Assembly: GCA_900754965.1 (NCBI GenBank)
Contig: CAAEEO010000020.1
Coordinates: forward strand, 28,635 to 92,634
Reading direction: 5' to 3'
DNA length: 64,000 nt
Source of the DNA: an uncultured Oscillospiraceae bacterium
GTDB lineage: Bacteria; Bacillota; Clostridia; Oscillospirales; Oscillospiraceae
Made by a program: the position numbers and the translations under genes. Positions 25,890-34,961 of this stretch are shown piece after piece. Numbering within the stretch: the first letter of the stretch is position 1; the number at the start of each line of letters is the position of its first letter. The notes under the pieces were generated by a model that was given only the letters and a program-made list of their open reading frames with translations, made no database searches and had not been told where the DNA came from.

Positions 25890-27117
25890 CTGCTGTTTCC
25901 TCTCTCGCTGCATTTTCCAGTTGTACCCGCTCGATTTCCTCCGGGGTCATGGGAATCTCCCTGGCAATATTTTCCAAACATTCCCCATACAATGTGGCGC
26001 GCAAAGCGCCCTCCCGGCTCGAAAAGCACACTGTGGAGGCGGTCACGACGCCGTCCTCCCCGATCAGCGTTTTCAAATATGCATTCAATGCCCGCTCCAT
26101 TTCCTGCTGTAATTGCTCCGGCTCCAGAGAACAGGGACTGAGCGCGTATTCTCGGAAGGTTTCCCGGACAATGGAAACAGGAAGGGTAAATACACCCTCC
26201 ACCGACAACGGGTATTCTTTTATGATTTTATCACAATTCCCCTCATAAATTCCACTATTCCCATAAAAATTTATTCGGTTCTTCCCGAAAACCAGGGAAA
26301 ACCGGTGGGTCTGCCGCCCGGTGTAGTTTTTTTTCATCTGCTCCAGAGGCAAATCCGCCCGAATCGTATACCAGGTTCTGGCCTCTACCCGGCCCAAAGC
26401 GTGTTCCAGACGGGTGGGCGCCAGTGTGCTGGGGACTGCGCCGGAAATCAGTACCTCTTCCTCCGGCACCGTCTGCCCCCGTCCAGTCAAAGGCTCTCCC
26501 CGCAGCACGCTCATTCCGGTAATCAGTCCCGGCTTTTCCGCCACCACATGGGTGGGAATATCCTCATAGACCATCTCCGGCTTTTCCCGTTTCTCCCGCA
26601 CAATCACGGTAATGGTGCTGGAATCATAATTCACCGCCGCCCAACGCAGTTCCGGCATCTGCAGCAGCAATTCATTGCGCAGAACCTCTCCGCTGAAAGC
26701 CGGCCAAAAGCTGCCAACACCCACGCCGCAGTCCTCCAGAGCCCGGAGAATCTGTCCGGTGGTCAGCTCCTCATTGCCCTCCACGCGAATGTTCCAGACA
26801 AAAGCGGAAGAGACTGCCAGCAGCACTGTACAGACCACTGCCCCGGCAATCAGCGCATATCGGCGGCGCAGTCCCCGGAGCACAATCGGCGCCCCGCACT
26901 GCCGGCTGCTGCAGACCCGGCACTGACAGCGCAGCGCCAGTGCCGCCACCGTATCTGCCTGTTTGCGCCGAACCTTCATCTGCACGGTAAAAGCGTCCGG
27001 TTTCCTGACGCTCCAAAACTCGATATTGCGGGCCGCACAGGCGTTCAGCACGCTCTCCGGAAGGGTCCCCTGGATTTCCATGCTGACCCACCCCCGAAAA
27101 TACTCCACAAGTCTCAT
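25882..27117 (-). CDS. yqfD: Sporulation protein YqfD
   Basis: A 411-residue membrane protein of the YqfD family, under mother-cell sigma-E control in B. subtilis. An N-terminal cytoplasmic region (about 1-85, four Cys at CQCRVCSSRQC) precedes one membrane helix (about 89-108). A POTRA-like segment beginning VEGNEELTTGQIL follows, then a large extracytoplasmic part. It lies 16 bases after yqfC and before phoH, the usual order. Its presence argues for spore formation. Confidence 0.92.
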   Translation of the reverse strand: MRLVEYFRGWVSMEIQGTLPESVLNACAARNIEFWSVRKPDAFTVQMKVRRKQADTVAALALRCQCRVCSSRQCGAPIVLRGLRRRYALIAGAVVCTVLLAVSSAFVWNIRVEGNEELTTGQILRALEDCGVGVGSFWPAFSGEVLRNELLLQMPELRWAAVNYDSSTITVIVREKREKPEMVYEDIPTHVVAEKPGLITGMSVLRGEPLTGRGQTVPEEEVLISGAVPSTLAPTRLEHALGRVEARTWYTIRADLPLEQMKKNYTGRQTHRFSLVFGKNRINFYGNSGIYEGNCDKIIKEYPLSVEGVFTLPVSIVRETFREYALSPCSLEPEQLQQEMERALNAYLKTLIGEDGVVTASTVCFSSREGALRATLYGECLENIAREIPMTPEEIERVQLENAAREETADD

Positions 27118-27133
27118 ACAGCGCTCCTTGATC

Positions 27134-27403
27134 TCATTGAAATTCCACAGACAAAACCTGTCCGGTGATGATCAGGTCATTCCGATCCATGGCCCGCAAT
27201 TCCAGTCCGTTTCCCCGGATGCACACCCGGGTACGGCCGCCATGGATTTCCACGCAATCCTCTGCATAGGACAGCAGTCCCTTATGATTTTCCACCAGTA
27301 CCCGCATCTTTCCGGTAATGGTGATCTTCGGTACTCCCGCCACGGCATCAGCCGGGAGGTCAAAGCGTTCCGCCGTTTCTTCCGGCAGATCTCTCCATCC
27401 CAT
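27134..27403 (-). CDS. yqfC: Sporulation protein YqfC
   Basis: An 89-residue YabP/YqfC-family protein, mostly beta-strand (PKITITGKMRVLVENHKGLL, VEIHGGRTRVCIRGNGLEL). A G-rich site precedes the ATG by 6 bases. It heads the run yqfC-yqfD-phoH-ybeY-era-yqzL-recO-mutS2. In Bacillus, yqfC and yqfD belong to the sigma-E regulon; a matching -10-like CATACAGT lies just upstream. Confidence 0.9.
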   Translation of the reverse strand: MGWRDLPEETAERFDLPADAVAGVPKITITGKMRVLVENHKGLLSYAEDCVEIHGGRTRVCIRGNGLELRAMDRNDLIITGQVLSVEFQ

Positions 27404-27424
27404 CGTTCACACCCCCACACGGAA

Positions 27425-27453
27425 ACTGTATGAATGAGCCTGCCGGGTCATGC
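27425..27453 (-). promoter_or_regulatory. Possible sigma-E promoter of yqfC
   Basis: On the minus strand CATACAGT (27425-27432), close to the sigma-E -10 consensus CATACANT, preceded after 14 bases by GCATGAC (27447-27453), a partial match to the -35 element. It lies 21 bases upstream of yqfC, whose homologue is sigma-E controlled. No good sigma-A promoter is seen here. Confidence 0.4.
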
Positions 27454-27540
27454 GTTTTTGTCCCGAACCGTGATGCTCCGGAAAGTTTTCCGTTCCCCCC
27501 TCATAGACTCCAAGTAACGCTCGTACCAAGGAGGCTGACC

Positions 27541-28527
27541 ATGAAATCCAATGCCGCAAAACATACATTTTCTCCGTTTTTTCCTCTGGCTGCCGCATTG
27601 TGCGCCCTATTGGGGATGCTGCTGTTCTCCCAGCAGGCTGTGGAGGGGGCTAAACGGGGCCTGTCCATCTGCGCCAATATGATTGTACCGTCGCTGTTTC
27701 CCTTTTTCGTGCTCTCGTTTCTGCTCAACGATCTGGGACTTCCGTCCTATCTGGGCCGGTTTCTGGAGCCGGTAATGAACCGGCTGTTCGGTGTCAGCGG
27801 TGCCGGTGCCTCCGCCTTCCTCATTGGAATCACCGGCGGTTATCCCCTGGGTGCCGCCTGCATCGCCGATCTGGTGCGCCGGGGAGATCTGCGCCGGGAA
27901 GAAGGAGAACGCCTTCTGCCGTTCTGCAACAATTCCGGCCCGGCATTCATCATCGGCGCCGCCGGGATTGGCATTTTTCACTCCAGTGCCGTGGGACTTG
28001 CCCTATACGGCGCGCATATCCTCTCTGCGCTGATCGTCGGTCTGTTTCTCTCCGGCAGTCATACCGGTCAGCCGGATGCCCCCCGCATTTTGATACGGGG
28101 CATGAGCTTATCCCAATCCCTGCCCAATGCCATTAAAAATGCCACCATGCAAATCCTGACAGTGTGCGGATTTGTGGTGACATTCAGTGTGCTGACCGAT
28201 CTTTTGGATACCATGGGCGTGTTTTCCGCCATTTATGGACGCATCGCCCAGTATACCGGGTACGAACTGCGGCTGACAAGAGCCATCCTCACCGGCTTTT
28301 TGGAACTGGGCTGCGGTGTGGGGGCCTTGGAGGGCGCGGCAATCACGCCGGTCAATCTGGCAGCCTGCGCTTTCCTGATCGGATTTGGCGGAATTTCCGT
28401 TGCCATGCAAACCGCCTCCGTTCTCGCAGGAACCAATATAAAAGTCTCCCGGCACCTGGCCGGGAGACTGCCGAACGCGGCAATCTCCGCGTTTTTGGTA
28501 TACACTTTTGGTTCTTTGCTTTTATGA
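27541..28527 (+). CDS. YlbJ-like sporulation membrane protein (Gate domain)
   Basis: A 328-residue polytopic membrane protein with about eight hydrophobic segments and nucleoside-recognition (Gate) domain features: ICANMIVPSLFPFFVLSFLL, GITGGYPLGA, CNNSGPAFIIG. This pattern is that of YlbJ, a sigma-E-dependent sporulation protein; SpoIIM- or SpoVB-like function is not implied. The ATG at 27541 follows AAGGAGG by 6 bases; the upstream in-frame stretch is rejected. Divergent from yqfC, with 6 bases of overlap with the convergent gene. Confidence 0.75.
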   Translation: MKSNAAKHTFSPFFPLAAALCALLGMLLFSQQAVEGAKRGLSICANMIVPSLFPFFVLSFLLNDLGLPSYLGRFLEPVMNRLFGVSGAGASAFLIGITGGYPLGAACIADLVRRGDLRREEGERLLPFCNNSGPAFIIGAAGIGIFHSSAVGLALYGAHILSALIVGLFLSGSHTGQPDAPRILIRGMSLSQSLPNAIKNATMQILTVCGFVVTFSVLTDLLDTMGVFSAIYGRIAQYTGYELRLTRAILTGFLELGCGVGALEGAAITPVNLAACAFLIGFGGISVAMQTASVLAGTNIKVSRHLAGRLPNAAISAFLVYTFGSLLL

Positions 28528-29136
28528 CTCTGTCGCCTGGCAGACGGCGATGAAAAAGCGGTTAAATTCCGGCTCCCGGTCATAAAACAGACCGTGATAC
28601 GCAGCAATCCACTCTTTTCCCGTCAAGGATGCAGAAAAGACCTCTTGCCACAGACCGTCCAGCCAGAGCAGATCCTGTTTGCACTGCAGCAGCAGTTCCT
28701 GAAACTCCGGGTCACGCTCGTCCTCAGCCCCGGTGACATAGGGCAGCAGGTATGCGCTGAGTTTCAGGCATCTGTCCCGCACTTCAAAATTCCCGGTCGA
28801 GAATTTTCCAATGTACGAATCGTCTTTCATTTGGGAATACAGTCGGAAGTAGGACTCCATTTTCCCCAAACTGTCCGCACAGTCCTGTGCCCAAGAGGAT
28901 AGAGCGCTGAGACTGGTGCGCCGCTCCTGTTCCGTTTCCATTTCCATGGCATGGTCAATCAGATCACACATGCACTGTAAGCACACGGAAATATGTTCCG
29001 TATTCGTTGCCGCGTTCACTGTCTGCTCCGCCAGGGCCTGCCGGAAACGATATTCCCGATAAACTGCCCGACCGGGAAATGCTGCAAGCAGCACCACCGC
29101 TAAGACAGTGCCCATAAGAACCAATCTTTTTTTCAT
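28522..29136 (-). CDS. Membrane-anchored protein of unknown function
   Basis: Not recognised. A 204-residue protein with an N-terminal signal-anchor (about 4-20, after MKKR), then a soluble, probably all-helical extracytoplasmic part rich in Glu/Leu/Ser, with Cys pairs at CLQC. No known catalytic motif is visible. The ATG at 29136 is set by AAGGAG 6 bases upstream. It follows the second CHR gene by 10 bases and ends the long nudix-walR operon, overlapping the ylbJ-like gene tail to tail. Confidence 0.75.
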   Translation of the reverse strand: MKKRLVLMGTVLAVVLLAAFPGRAVYREYRFRQALAEQTVNAATNTEHISVCLQCMCDLIDHAMEMETEQERRTSLSALSSWAQDCADSLGKMESYFRLYSQMKDDSYIGKFSTGNFEVRDRCLKLSAYLLPYVTGAEDERDPEFQELLLQCKQDLLWLDGLWQEVFSASLTGKEWIAAYHGLFYDREPEFNRFFIAVCQATES

Positions 29137-29146
29137 AAAAGTCTCC

Positions 29147-29734
29147 TTACACACCGGCAAACCGGAACACCGCTCCGATTACCGCCGAGGCCAGAATCAG
29201 AATAATCGGGTGCATGGACTTGATCTTCGGCACCCACCGGGTGCAGACCAGCAGTATTGCCGCCAGCAGAATGCACTTCCAACGGAACAGATCCATCCAG
29301 TTTCCCGTCTGCTGATACAGTCCCGTATTCAGCAAAGACAGCACCACCACACTCATTCCCGCTGCGGCAATCAGACCCACCGAGCAGGGACGCAGGCCGT
29401 AAAATCCGGCGTCCACATAGCGGTTGCTGCGGAACTGCTGCAGGAATCGGGCAATGATGAGAATCACGATGACAGAGGGCGTCACAAGTCCCAGGGTGGC
29501 AACAATCGCACCGGGAATTCCACCCGTGGTAAATCCCACATAGGTGGCCATATTCACCCCGATGGGGCCGGGAGTGGATTCTCCCACAGCGATCATGTTG
29601 GCCAGTTCCTCCGTGGTAAACCAACCGGTGCTCTCTGAAATGTCATACAGGAACGGGACCGTGGCCATACCGCCGCCCACGGCGAACAGTCCGGTCTTAA
29701 AAAACTCATAAAACAGACGAAGGTACAGCATCAT
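29147..29734 (-). CDS. CHR-family (chromate-type) transporter, half-size subunit 2
   Basis: A 195-residue polytopic protein with the CHR domain. FAVGGGMATVPFL is at the N-terminus, then ESTPGPIGVNMATYVG, then four to five more helices. Single-domain CHR proteins occur as pairs encoded in tandem and are thought to act together as anion/chromate transporters; the natural substrate is often not chromate. Its ATG overlaps the upstream CHR gene (ATGA), so the pair is coupled. Confidence 0.88.
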   Translation of the reverse strand: MMLYLRLFYEFFKTGLFAVGGGMATVPFLYDISESTGWFTTEELANMIAVGESTPGPIGVNMATYVGFTTGGIPGAIVATLGLVTPSVIVILIIARFLQQFRSNRYVDAGFYGLRPCSVGLIAAAGMSVVVLSLLNTGLYQQTGNWMDLFRWKCILLAAILLVCTRWVPKIKSMHPIILILASAVIGAVFRFAGV

Positions 29735-30273
29735 TTTCCCCGCACCCCCAATGTCGTCAGCAGAATCCCCGCAGCAGCGGAAAACACCACAAAGATCACC
29801 GGAGAAAGGTCCAGAAACACGCTCAGCAGAAACACCAGCAAAAAGATCACCAGCGCGCCCTTATCCGCCACTGCGCCTTTCCACAGTTTCACAACAGAAT
29901 TGAACACCAATACACACACGCACACCCGGATTCCGGCGAAGGCATTCTGCACCACCGGCAGATGGGCAAAATTCTCCAGAATACCGGCAATGGCCATAAT
30001 GATGAGCAAAGACGGCAAAATCACGCCGATGGTGGCGCAGATTCCGCCCAGATTTCCCGCCTGTTTCCGTCCCACAAAAGTGGCCGTATTCACAGCGATC
30101 ACGCCCGGCGTACACTGCCCCACAGCGTAGTAGTCCATCAGCTCCTCACTTTCGGCCCAATGCTTTCCGTCCACCACTTCCCGTTCCAGGATGGGCAGCA
30201 TGGCATAGCCTCCGCCAAAGGTCATCACACCCACTTTTGCAAATGTGATGACCAGCTCCGTGTAAATGCTCAT
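29731..30273 (-). CDS. CHR-family (chromate-type) transporter, half-size subunit 1
   Basis: A 180-residue polytopic CHR-domain protein with TFGGGYAMLPILE near the N-terminus and GQCTPGVIAVNTATFVG, the motif equivalent to that of its partner. The two are diverged (different loops and C-termini), as expected for a pair of opposite topology. The start at 30273 overlaps the phosphoglucomutase stop (ATGA); an in-frame codon at 30324 lies inside that gene and is rejected. Confidence 0.88.
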   Translation of the reverse strand: MSIYTELVITFAKVGVMTFGGGYAMLPILEREVVDGKHWAESEELMDYYAVGQCTPGVIAVNTATFVGRKQAGNLGGICATIGVILPSLLIIMAIAGILENFAHLPVVQNAFAGIRVCVCVLVFNSVVKLWKGAVADKGALVIFLLVFLLSVFLDLSPVIFVVFSAAAGILLTTLGVRGK

Positions 30274-32000
30274 CGTTTCAGACTCTCCGCGTAAGAGACA
30301 AATTTTGCCACTTTCTCCTGGCATTCGGGCATACTCTCGCCCCGGGCCAGAATATAGACCTTGATTTTCGGCTCCGTACCGGAGGGACGGACGATGAAGG
30401 AGGTACCGTCGCCCAGTTCAAAGTACAGCACATTGGAGCCCTTCATTTCCATGGTCTCCACCTTGCCCAGACCAGTGACAAACACACTGCCGTCCTGATA
30501 GTCCCGCATCCGCAGCACTTTCTCGCCGCCGATCTCTCTGGGCGGTTCTTTGCGCAGATCGACCATGATCGCTTTCATATTCTTCAGGCCGTCCAATCCC
30601 GGCATCACCAGGTTGATGGTCTTTTCCGCAAAACAGCCATACTTCTCGTACAGGCTGTCCATGGCCTGTTTCAGCGTCATGCCCTTGTCGTAGTAGTATG
30701 CAGCCATTTCTGCCACCATCACAGAGGCAGTCACAGCGTCTTTATCCCGCACATAATCGCCCATCATATAGCCGTAGCTCTCTTCGTAGGCCATGACATA
30801 CTCATAGGTGCCTTCCCGCTTAAATTTTGCCAGCCGTTCAGCCATAAACTTAAATCCGGTGAAGGTTTCCTCCATGTGCACTCCGTTGCGCTCACAGACC
30901 TCCCGTGCCATTTCCGTGGTCACGATGGTCTTCAGCGCCGCAGCATTCTCCGGCAGGGTGCCGGCAGCCTTGCGGGCAGTGATGATATAGTCCAGCAGCA
31001 GCACACCCATCTGGTTACCGCTGATGGGGATAAATTCGCCTTTTTCATCTCGCACCATCACACCGATGCGATCGGAGTCCGGGTCGGTGCCGATGATCAG
31101 ATCGCTGCCCAGCTTGTTGGCCAGATCGACAGCCAGATAAAATCCTTCGGGATTTTCCGGGTTAGGACTTGCCACCGTGGGGAAGGTGCCATCCGGCACC
31201 ATCTGCTCTTCCACAGGGTACAGGTGTTTGATGCCCAGACGGTGCAGTGCCTCCGGCACCAGAACCCGTCCGGCGCCGTGGAACGGGGTATAGACGATCT
31301 TCAGGTCATCTGCCACTTTCCGCACCACTTCCCGGTTGATGGACTGGCCCAGGACACAGTCCAGGAAAGCGTTGTCCGTTTCCTCATCCATAAAGGTCAC
31401 CATGCCGGACTCCAGTGCCTTATCAAAAGGCATGACGGAAACGCCGGTGAAAATATCCACCTTTTCCATTTCCGCGGCAATGGCGGCTGCGTGCTGAGGC
31501 GGCAGCTGTGCGCCGTCAGACCAGTAAACTTTATAACCGTTGTATTCTTTGGGATTGTGGCTGGCTGTGATATTCAGGCCGGCCGTGGTGCCGTACTTGA
31601 TGACGGCAAAGCTCAATTCCGGGGTAGGCCGCATCCCGTTGGTGATCCGGACGCGGATGCCATTGGCCGCCATAACGCCTGCCGCCTCCCGGGCAAACAC
31701 CTCACTGTTGACCCGGCAGTCATAGGCGATGGCCACGCCTTTCTGGCAGGCCTCCTCGCCCTCAGCCTTGATAACATTTGCAAAGGCCTGGGTGGCATGG
31801 CGGATGATATGCACATTCATCCGATGCAGTCCCACTGCCATTTCGCCCCGCAGCCCGGCAGTACCAAACTCCAGCGGCGCAAAAAAGCGGCTCTCGATCT
31901 CTTTCTCGTCATTCTCGATCGCTTTCAGTTCCTGCCATTCGGCCTCACTCAGTGCAGGACTGTCCAACCAGCGCTGATACTCTTCCTTAAATGTTTTCAT
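30270..32000 (-). CDS. pgcA: Alpha-phosphoglucomutase / phosphomannomutase
   Basis: Interconverts glucose 1- and 6-phosphate (576 aa), supplying precursors for UDP-glucose, glycolipids and wall polymers. The catalytic phospho-Ser is in TASHNPKEYNGYK, the metal loop is GTDPDSDRIG, the sugar loop is YEESYGYM, and the phosphate-binding motif RPSGTEPKIK is near the C-terminus. Length matches B. subtilis PgcA. It overlaps the DUF2007 gene by 14 bases and the first CHR gene by 4. Confidence 0.94.
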   Translation of the reverse strand: MKTFKEEYQRWLDSPALSEAEWQELKAIENDEKEIESRFFAPLEFGTAGLRGEMAVGLHRMNVHIIRHATQAFANVIKAEGEEACQKGVAIAYDCRVNSEVFAREAAGVMAANGIRVRITNGMRPTPELSFAVIKYGTTAGLNITASHNPKEYNGYKVYWSDGAQLPPQHAAAIAAEMEKVDIFTGVSVMPFDKALESGMVTFMDEETDNAFLDCVLGQSINREVVRKVADDLKIVYTPFHGAGRVLVPEALHRLGIKHLYPVEEQMVPDGTFPTVASPNPENPEGFYLAVDLANKLGSDLIIGTDPDSDRIGVMVRDEKGEFIPISGNQMGVLLLDYIITARKAAGTLPENAAALKTIVTTEMAREVCERNGVHMEETFTGFKFMAERLAKFKREGTYEYVMAYEESYGYMMGDYVRDKDAVTASVMVAEMAAYYYDKGMTLKQAMDSLYEKYGCFAEKTINLVMPGLDGLKNMKAIMVDLRKEPPREIGGEKVLRMRDYQDGSVFVTGLGKVETMEMKGSNVLYFELGDGTSFIVRPSGTEPKIKVYILARGESMPECQEKVAKFVSYAESLKR

Positions 32001-32304
32001 CGTCCTTTTGCTCCCCCTTCAGTAATGTTTCCGCGTCCTCGTGCATAGATGCAGGTACATACAAATCTGCCCCCGTTACGCTGACGCCCAGTATGATTTC
32101 TCCAAAGTCTCCGTCATTGGAGTTGATGCGCACGCATGGAATCCCGTAGGCCTCCAACATATTGATGGTAATCACATCCGCATAGTGATCACCCGCGCTG
32201 TGGCACAAGTATACCGGCGGCTCCAAACTGCCGTCCGGCATGCGGGGCCAATTTTTCAGCAGCTGCCCCGTAGGTTTTCTGCCCCACTTTCCTTTTCCGA
32301 ACAT
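31987..32304 (-). CDS. DUF2007-like small protein
   Basis: A 105-residue cytoplasmic protein. The core EPPVYLCHSAGDHYADVITI followed by LEAYGIPCVRINSNDGDFG and GVSVTGADLYVP fits the DUF2007 (putative signal-transducing) fold, a ferredoxin-like domain. AGGGGG lies 7 bases before the ATG. It lies between rlmH and phosphoglucomutase. No function can be given. Confidence 0.7.
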   Translation of the reverse strand: MFGKGKWGRKPTGQLLKNWPRMPDGSLEPPVYLCHSAGDHYADVITINMLEAYGIPCVRINSNDGDFGEIILGVSVTGADLYVPASMHEDAETLLKGEQKDDENI

Positions 32305-32315
32305 GGCCGTGCCCC

Positions 32316-32798
32316 CTATTTGTGGTATTTTCGCCCGGCATTGATGGTAAATGCCCGGTAGATCTGTTCTGCCAGCATCACCCGCGCCAGGTGATGAGGG
32401 AAGGTCATGTCCGACATGGACAGCCGCAGATCGGCCTGCTGTTTCACCCGGTCATGCAATCCATTGGAACTGCCAATGATGAAACACAGACGACTGGTCC
32501 CCCCGGCGGCCCTCTCCGCAATGCGGGCGGCAAGCGCCTCACTGGACAGTTTCTGCCCTTCTACGCACAGCGCCACCGTATAGGCTCCGGACGGGATCTT
32601 CGCCAGGATCTCCCCGGCCTCCTTTTCCAATGCATTGGAAATTTCCTTTTCCGAGGGGTCCTCCGGGCACTTTACTTCGGCCACTTCCACTGTTTCCAGT
32701 TTGCAGAACGCCCCCAGGCGTTTCTCATATTCCCGATACGCCTCTATGTAAAACTTTTCCCGCATTTTCCCTGCGCAGATCAGTTTGACTGTGAGCAT
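32316..32798 (-). CDS. rlmH: 23S rRNA (pseudouridine1915-N3)-methyltransferase RlmH
   Basis: A SPOUT-fold methyltransferase (160 aa) that acts on pseudouridine 1915 in helix 69 of assembled 70S ribosomes. The SAM knot region FIIGSSNGL and the C-terminal YRAFTINAGRKYHK are family hallmarks. It overlaps yycJ by 19 bases; rlmH next to yycJ is a conserved Firmicute arrangement. Confidence 0.97.
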   Translation of the reverse strand: MLTVKLICAGKMREKFYIEAYREYEKRLGAFCKLETVEVAEVKCPEDPSEKEISNALEKEAGEILAKIPSGAYTVALCVEGQKLSSEALAARIAERAAGGTSRLCFIIGSSNGLHDRVKQQADLRLSMSDMTFPHHLARVMLAEQIYRAFTINAGRKYHK

Positions 32799-33583
32799 GG
32801 ACTCCCGCCTTTCACGGATACTGTCAGGCAGCCTTCCATCGGTGCCGCCGCCAACGCGACGCCGCCGAATCCCGCCTGCCGCAAAGCCCTGGAGACCGTC
32901 TCCAACGCCTTGTCCGGTGTATTATTTTCCCGGCTGATGTGGCCCAGGATCAGCTGCCGGGTGCCGTGATCCGCCAGAGTTACCGCCAAAGCGCCGCAGG
33001 CATCATTGGAAAGATGCCCGTGATCGGATAGTATCCGCCGTTTCAGCGCGTAGGGATAGGGGCCTTCCCGGAGCATCTGCACATCATGGTTCGCTTCAAT
33101 GACTGCGGCATCACAGTCCAGCAGATGATCCAACACCTCGTCCGTCACATATCCCAGATCTGTACACAGGCTGAAGGCGCTCTCCCCGTCCTCCACCCGG
33201 TAACCTACACTCTGGGGCGTATCATGGGGTGTGGCAAAGGCCGTCACCTGCAGTTCTCCCACAGAAAACGGTTCCGACACCGGGATGGAACGGATCCTGC
33301 CCTGACTTTCCGGAAGGCTCTCTTCCAGACGATCAGCCACCACCGGCGGGGCAAACAACGGCACCTTCGTCCGTTTCAGCAAGGTCTTCAATCCCTTAAC
33401 ATGGTCCTGATGCTCATGGGTGATCAGCACCCCCGCCAATTCTTCCGGGAGAATTCCCCGCTGTTCCAAAAACTTTCGAATTTTCAAAAAAGAGATTCCT
33501 GCATCAATGAGCACATGGGTATGCTCTCCACTGAGCAGGGCGCAATTCCCTGAGGAACCGCTTGCAAAGGTCGTCACTTCCAT
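32780..33583 (-). CDS. walJ: WalJ/YycJ metallo-beta-lactamase-fold nuclease
   Basis: A 267-residue MBL-fold protein with metal motif THEHQDH (HxHxDH), an early FASGSSGNCALL, and late H-containing segments SDHGHLSND and ILGHISREN. B. subtilis YycJ is a 5'-3' DNA exonuclease acting in mismatch repair and is encoded with WalRK. Here murA2 separates it from yycI. Its ATG shares one base with the murA2 stop (TGATG). Confidence 0.93.
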   Translation of the reverse strand: MEVTTFASGSSGNCALLSGEHTHVLIDAGISFLKIRKFLEQRGILPEELAGVLITHEHQDHVKGLKTLLKRTKVPLFAPPVVADRLEESLPESQGRIRSIPVSEPFSVGELQVTAFATPHDTPQSVGYRVEDGESAFSLCTDLGYVTDEVLDHLLDCDAAVIEANHDVQMLREGPYPYALKRRILSDHGHLSNDACGALAVTLADHGTRQLILGHISRENNTPDKALETVSRALRQAGFGGVALAAAPMEGCLTVSVKGGSPCSQSN

Positions 33584-34884
33584 CAGTCGCAGAACACCGC
33601 CGCTTGTCCGTATACCACGGCCTCATCCGGCACCCGCCGAATGTCCGCGCCCAACTTGCTCAATTTGCCCACGAAGTCCTGGTATCCCCGCTCGATATAC
33701 AGGGTATCATCCACCAGGGTCTTTCCATGGGCACACAGTCCTGCCAGCACCACTGCCGCACCGGCCCGCAGGTCGCAGGCCCGCACATTGGCGCCGGTCA
33801 GATGGTCGATTCCCTCAATAATCGCTGTACGGCCATCCACCTGAACCTCTGCCCCCATCCGGCGCAGCTCGTCCATGTATTTGAACCGATTGTCATAAAT
33901 TCCCTCAGTAATCACACTGGTACCATCGGCAAGGCACAGCAGTACGCCCATCATGGGCTGCATATCCGTAGGAAAGCCGGGATAAGGCTGCGTCTTGATG
34001 TTCGTGCAGCGCAGCCGTCCGGTATGGCGGACCAGCACCGCATCGCCGTACTCCTCTACCACTGCTCCGGTTTCCCGCAGTTTTCCGCTGATGCACTCCA
34101 GGTGGCGGGGAATCACATTCTTCACCAGCACTTCCCCGCCCGTCGCCACAGCCGCACACATAAAGGTGCCTGCTTCAATCTGGTCGGGAATGATGGTGTA
34201 GCTGCCGCCGTGGAGGTGCTCCACGCCGTTGATTTTAATGCTGTCGGTACCGGCGCCGCGAATATCCGCACCCATGGAGTTGAGGAAGTTGGCCAGATCC
34301 ACGATATGCGGCTCTCTGGCTGCATTCTCGATTACTGTGCGTCCCTTTGCCATGCAAGCCGCCAACATAATGTTCATGGTGGCGCCCACGGAAACTTTAT
34401 CCAGATAGATCTTTGCGCCCACCAGGCCGTCCTTGCCGGCATTGGCGTAGATGAATCCGTTTTCCACCAGAACACTGGCCCCCAGTGCCGTCATGCCTTT
34501 GATGTGCTGGTCAATGGGACGCACACCAAAGTTGCAGCCGCCGGGCATGGTCGTTTTGGCGGTGCCGAATCTGCCCAGCATCGCCCCAATCAGATAATAA
34601 GATGCGCGAATCCGACGCATCAGTTCAAAGGGTGCGTCCTGAAAATGGACATCCGTGCAGTCGATCTCCACGGTACTCTCGTCCACATGCCGGACTTTTG
34701 CACCCAGATGCTGCAAAATCGTCAGAAGCATCTCCACGTCGCTGATCTGGGGCAGATTTTCCAATCTGCACACACCGTCTACCATCAGCGCCGCAGGAAT
34801 GATGGCCACAGCGGCATTTTTCGCACCGCTGATCTCCACCTCACCACGCAAGGGCACACCGCCCTGTATCAAATATTTGTCCAA
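33583..34884 (-). CDS. murA2: UDP-N-acetylglucosamine 1-carboxyvinyltransferase (second copy)
   Basis: A second MurA (433 aa) with K22-N23 in SGAKNAAVA and active-site C117 in MPGGCNFGVRPIDQH, so it should be active and fosfomycin sensitive. It is clearly diverged from the dcw copy. The start is TTG at 34884 with AGGTGAG just upstream. It is inserted between yycI and yycJ of the WalRK operon and has its own promoter. Which copy is the main enzyme cannot be told from sequence. Confidence 0.94.
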   Translation of the reverse strand: MDKYLIQGGVPLRGEVEISGAKNAAVAIIPAALMVDGVCRLENLPQISDVEMLLTILQHLGAKVRHVDESTVEIDCTDVHFQDAPFELMRRIRASYYLIGAMLGRFGTAKTTMPGGCNFGVRPIDQHIKGMTALGASVLVENGFIYANAGKDGLVGAKIYLDKVSVGATMNIMLAACMAKGRTVIENAAREPHIVDLANFLNSMGADIRGAGTDSIKINGVEHLHGGSYTIIPDQIEAGTFMCAAVATGGEVLVKNVIPRHLECISGKLRETGAVVEEYGDAVLVRHTGRLRCTNIKTQPYPGFPTDMQPMMGVLLCLADGTSVITEGIYDNRFKYMDELRRMGAEVQVDGRTAIIEGIDHLTGANVRACDLRAGAAVVLAGLCAHGKTLVDDTLYIERGYQDFVGKLSKLGADIRRVPDEAVVYGQAAVFCD

Positions 34885-34961
34885 AATCTCACCTGGCCTG
34901 TTCTATCGATTTTATAGAAGACTGCCCCGGTCAGGGGAGCAGAAATATCCTGCTTATCCAT

